Both the position numbers and the translations under genes were made by a program. Source: Hydractinia symbiolongicarpus (Eukaryota; Cnidaria; Hydrozoa; Anthoathecata; Hydractiniidae). Taken from it: 60,000 nucleotides of DNA. This document shows, piece after piece, positions 1 to 9,900 of the stretch (positions are counted from its first letter, which is position 1; every line of letters begins with the position of its first letter). The notes under the pieces were generated by a model. That model worked only from the letters and a program-made list of their open reading frames with translations, was not told the DNA's origin and did not search any database. The stretch spans positions 6,822,001-6,882,000 of the forward strand of contig NC_079885.1 in assembly GCF_029227915.1 (NCBI RefSeq), given 5' to 3'.

Positions 1-119
1 CAGATTGTTATGTCTTAACTAGGCTACATTTGGCCTAACCGGTCCACCATGTCCACCGTAAGCTACTTTTACATGTTAAAAACAATAGAGTTCAGGTATT
101 GCACACAAAGTTTACCATA

Positions 120-1705
120 TTTTCTGGTATATAACCAGCGGGTTATAAGTTGATTTTTACGACTTCCACCTTTGGTGCGGGTTATATTGTGGTGCGGGTT
201 ATGTGATAAGTTTTGTATTTTCTGTCATTTATTGTGAAATTTTAAGTTTATACATTCAATGGAGAAAATAGTACCAACGGGATAAAATGCGTACATTAAT
301 ATAACTGCATGCGCAATCCTATATCCACGTAATCTGACTTCAACTCATCATTCTCGGCTTAACGTCCCTTTTCCATGCTAGCATGGGTTGGACGGGGTAT
401 ATTAATGACCCTCTTCCAATCTGATCTAGACTGTGTTAGATCTAAACTCAACTTCTTCTCTATCAAGTCTGTCCTTATAACCTCCTGCCAAGTCTTTCTT
501 GGTCTGCCTCTGGGCTTTGCCCCAGGAACTATCAAGTCTCTACACTTTCTTACCCAATTATCCTCCTGCATTCTTCTGTGATTATGTGATTAAATTTTTT
601 TACACAGTGAAATTGCTTTCTTTAACTTTCTTTAGCTTGCCATTGCTAATATTATGAGCTCTCTCTTTAATTCTGGAGATCATTTTTCTTTTGTGTTGAA
701 TGTAATTTTAATCTATTTATATCTTTGCAATCACATTGAGCACATTGAAATGATTTGCTTTTGGTAATAGAGCTATATAGCAGGTATCATTTTTAGGCTT
801 AATTGACACGTATTTCACAACCTAGTGCCCAGGACTTAATTAATAATTCCTGTTAAAAATTTTGAAAAATGTTGAAATTAAAGTATAGATAATAATTTTC
901 TTTTTTATCTTCGTTACCTTCGAGCAACAGGTGGCAACTCAAAATATAAAAAATAAATATAAATTATACAATTAATAATACACACGCAACTATCTCCTCC
1001 ACATTGCCGCCATTCAGTTCATTATGCACACTGTGATTGCTGAGATATAAATAGATAACAAAATTCTATAAACATTAGAAAAGAACGTTCTGTACATCGC
1101 TGTTACAGACAATCCATGATAATTATTATGTTGTTTATTTTTATGCCAAAAAAACTTAAATATACCTAAAAAACAGATTTTACTTTAGGTTTATAACCTG
1201 ATAGAATGGTTTTTTATTTGTTTGTTTGTTTAATCGCAGGAAGCAAGAGTTATTATTCGCTGAAACTTATGTCTACAAATAAAAAAAACAGCATTGTCTG
1301 ATTTAGTACCGTCAGCATTAGCAGAAGATGGACTTTTCAAATTAATTTTAATTCATTATTATTTCGGCAATCGAAGACAAGGAAGTTAAGACTGAGAGAG
1401 TCGCTAGTTCAGACACTCGGTTCTCGTGTTTGGGGTTCACCAGTTTAAACGTCCCCCACTTGTCTCCAGAATGAAAAAACAGAACACACGCACTTGTTTA
1501 TAAAATGATAAAGGTAAGTAAAAATACGCTGGATTTTTTTCTTAACATGATGCGGGTTATGCAAAGGTGCGGGTAAGTAAAACACATTGATTAAAATTTT
1601 ATGCAGGTTATACGAAGGTGTGGGCTATCTGTTAGAATCTAGTTTATAACTCCCTAAAACAGCTGAGCTGCGGGTTATACGATGTGCGGGTTATATACCA
1701 GAAAA
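120..1705. mobile_element. Non-autonomous TIR transposon, about 1.6 kb
   Basis: The left end reads TTTTCTGGTATATAACC and the right end is its reverse complement (GGTTATATACCAGAAAA). Both are bordered by TA (118-119 and 1706-1707), as expected for a Tc1/mariner-type target site. Both subterminal regions carry clusters of a GCGGGTTAT motif: about three copies between 136 and 200 and about six, some degenerate, between 1550 and 1695. No transposase is visible; the only coding trace inside is a reverse-transcriptase fragment at 359-571, presumably from an older insertion. The ends are seen directly; the superfamily is inferred from the TA flanks only. Confidence 0.7.
359..571 (-). pseudogene. C-terminal tail of a non-LTR retrotransposon reverse transcriptase
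   Basis: A 70-residue minus-strand frame contains an N-W-V-R-K-C segment followed by PRGRPRKTWQEVIRTDL and a later SRSDWKRVI. This is the usual layout at the extreme C-terminus of LINE endonuclease/reverse-transcriptase proteins, where a (K/R)GRxRKTW motif precedes a final DRxxWRxxI. No palm-domain sequence lies upstream, so it is a 5'-truncated copy, the typical fate of a LINE insertion. It sits inside the TIR element at 120-1705. Family assignment below non-LTR retrotransposon is not possible from this piece. Confidence 0.75.
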
Positions 1706-1826
1706 TAGGGTATTTAGCTCATTAATTAGCTGTATTTAATTATTATAGTGTTGTGGAATCAACAAAAGGAAATAATGCAAATGTATATAACTATAGGCTA
1801 AGTTTTACCTGTTTCATACACGAATA

Positions 1827-2632
1827 CAGTACTGTGAAAAGGTTTGTTAACATTGTGGTTCGTGTTTATTTCATGTTACGCACGAACCACAATAGCCCAT
1901 GATGCGTAATTTTTTAACAATTGTGGACCTCACGTTCATGTTTCGTGGACTACACAAACAAAAATTAAACATTACACCGTGGTGTCCATGATTGATAACT
2001 GTTATTGTAAAACAACAAAGACCATATTAGTTTATCAATTAAATCAAAACCCGACGGCAAAAAAATAAATTAACGCTTGTTGTTTTAATTCATTGTCATA
2101 AAGCTTGTTATATAATAATCATATAATAATCTAAAAAAACATTTCTATCGCCGCATTTCGTTTATAAACTTTTTAACTTCAATCTAAAAAAGCATTTCTA
2201 TCGCCGCATTTCGTTTTTTAACTTTTAAAATGCGATCTAAAAAAGCATTTCTATCGGCGCAGACAAATTTAACTTTTCTAGACAAATGACATTTCGTAAA
2301 TATGCAATCGCGTGCATGACGAAAAATTATACACCAAGAAAAAACTACGAATATGCTTTTTTAGCTTGATAAAACCTGAAACAAACAAATTAACTTTAAT
2401 GAAAGACTTTTTTGAAAAGAAAAAAAATTAAATTATACTAGCTATAAAAATTGTGGAGCTTACGAAAATAATGGTGGGACACACGATCTTTCGTGGAGAT
2501 AATAATATTAGCGTGGTGGCCACGATGAATGTTTGAATGTTTGTGATACATAAAGACCACGATTTTATCGTGGTTCGTGTGCACCACGCTCGTTACACGA
2601 ACACGATGTTAACAAACCTTTTCACAGTACTG
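1827..2632. mobile_element. 806-bp MITE with long terminal inverted repeats
   Basis: The first and last ~27 bases are perfect inverted repeats (CAGTACTGTGAAAAGGTTTG at the outer end), continuing imperfectly to about 38 bp. TA flanks both ends (1825-1826, 2633-2634). The interior contains many short GTGG/CACG-type inverted motifs and three tandem ~53-bp units. There is no ORF of note. It lies about 560 bp upstream of the EDC4 start codon. A TA target and CAG-type ends suggest a Tc1/mariner-derived MITE. Confidence 0.85.
2128..2264. repeat. Three-unit tandem repeat inside the MITE
   Basis: Units start near 2128, 2181 and 2234 and share the core ATCTAAAAAAGCATTTCTAT followed by CGCCGCATTTCG. 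The third is truncated and reads CGGCGCAGAC. This internal repeat belongs to the 1827-2632 element. Confidence 0.7.
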
Positions 2633-3191
2633 TAGTTATAGGAAAAAAAAGAAAACACCTTGTACAAAGTTTTAAAATCCCATTATTTCATTCTAAAATA
2701 ACAAGAAAATGACTGTATGATGCTTCAAATCGCCATATTTTGTTCTATAAAAAATGAGAAAACATAACGTGTGGAGGCCTAAAAATCTACGTATTTTGGA
2801 CGAGTTAACATATTGTAGCTTAATCGCCATATTTAGATTAAATGACAAGGAAACAGCCCTGTTAAACTTAAACATCACCATATTTTGTTTTAAAATAACA
2901 AGAAAACGCTCTGTTAGTGCTTTTAGACAATAGTAGCAAAAGATGCCATATATTTTATTATGGTTTATCTGCGCATATGTAAAAATGTGAAAGGAGCATG
3001 GAGATTGTTGAAATCCCAGTTTTTAGTTATCTTATTTATGCCTAAGTGTATTTGATGTACGTTCGTAGTGTCAGCAGTTTTTCAACTTCGGGTTTGTGAC
3101 GACTTAAAGAAAGTTTCAAACTTCAACCATTTTAGCTTTTAGGGAAATTATCTAGTAAGATTGCATATTTCTTGTTTTATGATTTAGAAAT
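2633..3191. promoter_or_regulatory. Presumed EDC4 upstream region
   Basis: The stretch between the MITE and the first EDC4 coding exon holds no convincing ORF. It contains repeats of a short motif (CGCCATATTT / CACCATATTTTGTT near 2730, 2823 and 2876) and AT-rich sequence. The promoter and any 5' UTR exon should lie here or further upstream, but no TATA box or initiator can be assigned with confidence. This is a positional inference. Confidence 0.3.
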
Positions 3192-3951
3192 ATGGAGCCT
3201 ACTGAAGTAATACTTGAACACCAAGATATGTATGTTCAATTTTTTTTTAGATTGTTCCGATTTAGTAATGATTAAAGCCCTCCCCAAGTAAATATACAAA
3301 AACATTGGAAATATGGTTTTTGAGAATTATATATCAAATTATATACATACCTAGATTTTTTTAATATTGTAATGGAAATAAAATCAATATGCCTGTGAGA
3401 TCATGCCAGAATATTACACATATTGAAATGTAGTGCTCACAGCACAGTTATGTATATATATATATATATGTACTTTTTATTGCCTTTTTGCTCTAAAAAA
3501 ACACCTCACAGTCCAGCATGGTAAAATCAATTTTTCTTCTTGCAACTGGCAAAAATAATTATGCCTTTTTTTATAAGCATAAAGTTTATACAAGCTGAGA
3601 TTTTGTAAAAATGAAAATAAGAATTTCCATAAATCATAATATTTTGCCAAAAAAACCATTTTACAGAACATGCATGAAAAAAAGATAAAAATGAACAAAA
3701 TATCAAGAACATCAATTTATTTTCTAAGCTAAAGACTGTAGCTGTGAGTAGCAGTGAGAACATTTCTGTGGATTTTCTAAAATGTAAATCCCTTAACTTG
3801 CACAGAAAACTACATTTTAATGAGACTTAGTTTCTCTTTTAGACAATGTAAAGGAGATGATTCACAAAGTTCTTTCCCAGTATTTGGTAACAACGTCCTT
3901 GTAAAAGCTAGTGAATTAAACACAACAGACAGTAATACAGCTAGTAACAAG
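3192..3951 (+). other. EDC4: EDC4 N-terminal coding exons 1 and 2
   Basis: Exon 1 gives MEPTEVILEHQD plus two bases before a GTATGT donor. Exon 2 (acceptor TTTTAG, 3843) supplies the third base and continues QCKGDDSQSSFPVFGNN, ending AAG before GTAATA. The GDDS segment matches the start of the conserved EDC4 region, just ahead of the WD40 domain. Only about 16 residues precede it, against roughly 80-90 in vertebrates, so a longer alternative first exon cannot be excluded. Confidence 0.7.
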
Positions 3952-6900
3952 GTAATAACTTTAAACAAGAATCTAGAAACAACAAGAAACAACAAGAAAC
4001 TAACAAGAATGTTATATAATCTGTGGACAACAATGTCAGTATTTGTTACCTGTGCAACCATTTTTTTTTACTTAGAAGCTATTTCCTTGATAAGCTGGAA
4101 GACGAAGCTGAGAATGCACTAACTTTTTCCACATTCTGTTTCTTTTTAAGGTGGCAATAACCCTTTTTTAGCCATTTAAACAGATAAGATTTTACAGTCA
4201 ATGTCTCATCTGTTGTTATTATGTCCTGAAAATATTGGCCTTCAAGCACATATAGAATCAGTTATGTTCAATTTTTTAATTTCCTGAGTCAGCAGATATA
4301 GTTAAAATATGCAATAAAGAAAAAGAGAAGTAGATTTCACAAGCTTTAACTTTTTACAACCTTGTGATTATTTATTGATTTTTGGCCGTATTAAGAGGGT
4401 GTGTGGAAAACTTTTTTTTATGCTTTTCTCTTTGTTTGTTTTGAAAAAAATCTCATTAACATATATGCTGCATATAGCCGCTGCCACCCACATTTTTTAA
4501 AGTTTAATGATATACAAAGCTTGTGTTTCAATTTTAAAGAGTAACAAAAATGCTATCAGAAGTTAGAGCCCTGGGGGTGAGGCGTTATGGAGATTGGAGT
4601 TTATTTTTGCTTTATGCTCCGTATTTGTTGTTTTAACATTTCTCTTTAATAATTATGTCATTTCTTCCTGTATAATTTTACAAGCATGTAGCACTGAAGC
4701 TATATCTGGCCAAACTAACTAATTATTCACTTAAATTGCCCCATTTGTACTTTCTAACACATCCACTTGATGGAATAATCGATACCAGGGCCCACAAAAA
4801 CCCGAAATTTAAAAAAAATTGGACATGTTAATGTCAGCAACAACTAGCACATCTTGAAAGTTGGGATGTAACCAAATAACCTACGATTTTAAGTCAAAAA
4901 TACACTGTAAACATTGATAAGTGAACTTCAAAAAGTCCAATTTCCCGAAAACGGCCTATATAACTATTTGAGGGACAAATTTCAAAATTCGCTGACTTGT
5001 CATAACATACTTTGTGTGGGTTGTAGATGAACTTTGGGCTGAACATTGGGTCACTTATAACAAAAAATGAAATACAAACTCTTTTGATTATGCGAAAAAA
5101 AAAAAAAAAAGGTGAAGTTTTCCAGAACTGATCAAGTTTAATCTGTTGTAGTTTCATAATCACGCAATAATTGATTAAAAAATAGTTGAAGGAACTTGGA
5201 CCAACTAAAACACTCAAATTAAAGTTCTCTTTAACATGTTTAAAGTAAAAACGCATGCAAAAAACAATATGCAAAGACCATCTACTGCTCTGCAGTAAAT
5301 TGTATATATATTTTTTTAGATTAAAGTTAGTCAAATATCAAAATTTGAATGGGAAGAAAAATATTACTCTGGAAATCTTGTATCCTGTAATAGTACATAC
5401 ATAGCGTATGTTTTGAAAGGTTTGTGTACTGTCATTTTGGTTTGTGAACTGTCATTTTGGTTTGTGTACTGTCATTTTGGTTTGTGTAGTGTCATTTTGG
5501 TTTGTGTACTGTCATTTTGGTTTGTGTACTGTCATTTTGGTTTGTGTACTGTCATTTTGGTTTGTGTACTGTCATTTTGGTTTGTGTACTGTCATTTTGG
5601 TTTGTGTACTGTCATTTTGGTTTGTGTAGTGTCATTTTGGTTTGTGAACTGTCATTTTGGTTTGTGAACTGTCATTTTGGTTTGTGTAGTGTCATTTTGG
5701 TTTGTGAACTGTCATTTTGGTTTGTGAACTGTCATTTTGGTTTGTGTACTGTCATTTTGGTTTGTGTACTGTCATTTTGGTTTGTGTACTGTCATTTTGG
5801 TTTGTGTACTGTCATTTTGGTTTGTGAACTGTCATTTTTGGTTTGTGTACTGTCATTTTGGTTTGTGTACTGTCATTTTGGTTTGTGTACTGTCATTTTG
5901 GTTTGTGTACTGTCATTTTGGTTTGTGTAGTGTCATTTTGGTTTGTGAACTGTCATTTTGGTTTGTGAACTGTCATTTTGGTTTGTGTAGTGTCATTTTG
6001 GTTTGTGAACTGTCATTTTGGTTTGTGAACTGTCATTTTGGTTTGTGTACTGTCATTTTGGTTTGTGTACTGTCATTTTGGTTTGTGTACTGTCATTTTG
6101 GTTTGTGTACTGTCATTTTGGTTTGTGAACTGTTATTTTGGTTTAGATGTGCCTGCTACTTGTTTTCAGATCTCTGTAGGTGTTAAAAAGACTCCAAAAT
6201 AATATCATTTAATAGCTCTAAATTAATAAGTAACAGATTGGTTTAAATTAAGAGATTGGCAATCGTGGTTTGCTTTCACTTATGTTCTGGCTGATAAAAT
6301 TTACTTACAAAAATAAAATTTGCATATTGCAACAAAACACAGTGTAATGTTTAGGCTTGTTGTAAAGTCATTCTTCTACCTTCAAAAGAAAAAAAAATTA
6401 GTTATATTAGGTCTTTATTCACAGTTCATTTTTAGCGTTTAATTCAAGCACTAAAAATTAGAGGATTGTGATTTCTAATAAACCCTTAAATTTGAAAACA
6501 GACTGTGAAAATTAATTCTCAAGAAATGAATATTACAGCTTTAGATGACTGCATACATTTGGTGTCTTAACTAAAACCCATTTCTTTGACAAACCATCGA
6601 GTATGTAGATGAGTATGAGTATGCATAAAGTTGGCATGGTATTAATTGGCCCATACTCGGCCAGTTAGCATAAACTTGCTAATCCCTAAAGCTGCCTTTA
6701 TTGTTAAATAATAAAATTATCTCTGTATTAAATACCTTTTATTTACTAGCTAAAGGAAGTGCAGATGATCATGTTCGTGTTATCAATCATCACACATCGT
6801 CTCGTGTATTACTGCGTGGGTTTAAAAAATGTGTTGAAGACGTTAATTTTGAATCGTTTAAGTCTAACCAGTTGGCTTGTGTCGATTCAGAAGGCACACT

Positions 6901-9900
6901 ATTTGTCTTCAATATATTTGAAACAGAAGGAAATGTAAAGTATCTTTTCAAAACCTCGTTACGGTACAGTGGACAGTTGTAAAAATAGAAAGAAAAGGAA
7001 CAATTTAAGACAGACAAAAAGTAGAGAGATGATTGCACTGGTATTTTTTAGAATCAACTACACATCATTCGTTTTCAGAAATTTTTTTTTTTTGGTTTTG
7101 TGAATACATTAGAAACTTCATGTAAAAAAAGCCTTGTTTATAAATTTCTTTAACTAAACCCAAGATCTAAAATAATTATAAAGGTAGTAAGAAGTCACAT
7201 TGACACTGCAAAAACTCGTCGAGTTGTTTGGGCACCTAATCTTTTACTTCCTATGGAAGGTCATGAACCAATGGTAGCTTTGTCCTCTGGATGTGAGGCT
7301 GAAGTTTTTAACATACATACTATAAAAGAAAATTTTAAAGAAGTTGAGGAACTTTCTAGAGATGATATTACAAAAGGTGTTATTCGCATTGAGAAGGGCC
7401 ATACTGAGGTGAGTGTTTATTTGCTAACTTTTTACAGGTGCATATTTAAAATGTTTTTTTAAACAGGGTGGCTGCAAGTTGTAGAGATACATGTTTTAAA
7501 TTAGAGATACACATTTCTAAAACCAAAATAGGAATTTCATCAAGGCGGTCTTATGTATAATTTAACTTCTTCACAACTTAAATAAAAAGGGGCAATTTTC
7601 TCTTTATATTTTTTTTTACATTTTTTAAGGAAATCACAAGTCTGGCATTATCTCCTGACACACAAGTGCTGGCTACATGCAGTTTGGATGGTGACGTTAA
7701 ATTTTGGAGCTTGAACTTTGAGGCTGAAGATCCTCCAACGTAAATTTTATTTTCCAATTTAATGAAACTTTTGTTCCTAAAAAGTTATAAAGTTCCATAA
7801 AATATCAACCCATTTTTTTAATACAAAAATTCCACTTAGCAATAAATTTATTAAGTTAAAATGCTTTTATGAAAAGTTTTTTCATGTTTAAAAAGCTGAA
7901 AAATGCTCACAACAGACCGTTCGAGGAAAACGTAAAAAATCAAACCTGAAATAAAATTTAAATAAAAAAGAGTCGTTGCTTTTCTTTTTTATCTAGTTTT
8001 CTGCACCATATGTTTCTCAATTCCCCAAAAAAAATGTCTCATACAACCAGAAAACGAAATACACTGTTTAAAATTGACCACTGGAATAATCTTTCAAACA
8101 GTGACTTAATAAACTACAAAAATCAAAATAAGCAATAAAAGTCTTTATAAAAATTTAATTCTCTTAACTCTGGAAAGTTAGCAAATGTTATTTGACTGAT
8201 GCGCTTTTTACACATGCCAGCATGATGTGTGCATACACAAACAAGAAAGTTTGCGTAAGCAACTTTGATTTCCAAAAAGAGTTAGCTGCGAAAGTTAAAT
8301 TTCTTTGTGATTTTGGTATCTTAAAAGTACCTTTCCGCTAACTCTCTTTTCTTAAAGTAGAGTAAAAAACCGAAACACGTTTTCAGAGAATATCAGAATG
8401 TTTCATTGTGTGAGTACAATTGCAAACAAGTGAGAGTATTTGAGATAGAATACTCGTCACATACAAGTGGAGTACCAACAGGAGAAATTACCCATACTCG
8501 TAGTTTCATACTTATGTATAGTTTTCGCAATCGGCACTGCATTGCTGTTTATATTTAGCTGTCTTCACGAGTGGGAACCACATGATGGAGAACCTGTATC
8601 ATGTTTATTCTTTTGTGACAACTTAGTTGTTAGTGATGACTCTTCACCGTTTTGGAGATACCTTATAACTGGGACTGCAAGGAATTCGGTTTTAAAAATT
8701 TGGTGCGCTGTCAAATGGGAGTGTATGCAAACCTTAAGGTAGGTTATATATAAGAAGTTAGCCTAGGAATTGTTTTTTTTCCAAGAAAATAGGAAAATTT
8801 CGGTATTTGCAATTTGAATGGACGATAATCATCTAGAAAAATGGAACAGAGAAGGTGGGGAGATCATTGAAAATGTGGGTACCTGATGCCACAAAAGGAA
8901 TTAAAAATCATTTTTGACGCAAAGAATTTAATTTAGAACCCCATTACTTTAATTTTTTTTATTTGAATGTTTTTGAGTAGGTGTAAATTTGTTTGACTGC
9001 AAAAAAATTTTGGTCATTTTAACAAAATTATTTAAAAAAGAAAGAAACAACCCGTGCTAATGTTGTATCGTTTCTATATGTTTGACGTTATATTTTTTAG
9101 GTTTGACAAGTACACTGATAGTGCAATCACGTAAGTTATATTTACCACCTTGTAAATGTGAATGTTCATAATGGAATATCTATTATACTAAGAAAAAAAG
9201 TCTGTGTATCTGTCTGCGACTTTTGCAAATTGGATTATATTATTTTTAATTTTCTTTGACGAAGTCTAAAAAACATCACCTTTGAAACTGTTCTGTAATT
9301 TAGAAATCTTTGACAATATTGTATTGCACTTTAAAGTTGAGGCCAAATAACTTGGAACAGATGGAATTAAACTGACGCCATCTTTTGCATGGGTAATTCA
9401 GTCCCTTCTAAGTCCAAAATGGGTCCAATTTTGGAGCTGGGTTAATTCTCATTTTATAACAGAGAGGTTAATGACATTATTAAAAATTCTTTAAACCCTG
9501 ATATCTCTGTAACTGTTCCTAAAAAAGAACTTGTCCATATACATTATTTTAGCCAACAGTTCTCTTCCCTTGTTTTTCTGCCTAAGTGGATAATTCTACA
9601 GGCTTATCGTCTAGTTTATAATAGTCTTAATTCTGTAGCTTTATTTTGGACCTCCTGCAAAGTAATTTTTATGCTAAGGGGCACGAAATACCAATACAGG
9701 AAACATACGACAGGCAAATTTCTGTGGCTTTTTTGTATATGCTTAAGACTAGTTTTGTTATGATACTATAAAACACAAAGAAAAATAGCTTCTATTCTAT
9801 CAAACATGATTGTGTGTGAATCTGTTGCTGGTTTTATTATTTTTAATTATCTTTTTAGTTCACCTTGCTTTAAAGTAGCGTTGGATATATCTGCAAAGTA

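Noticed and set aside
4894-5334. 146-codon minus-strand ORF
   Set aside because: It overlaps EDC4 exon 3 on the other strand, has no known motif, and its composition follows an AT-rich intron.
5421-6141. CRISPR-like array
   Set aside because: Units are directly tandem without spacers, and the context is a eukaryotic intron.
5413-6186. Long plus-strand ORFs encoding a CVLSFWFVYCHFGL-type repeat, resembling a membrane or structural repeat protein
   Set aside because: They arise from a 20-bp non-coding minisatellite whose unit lacks stops in any plus frame. The array follows an EDC4 splice donor and so is intronic.
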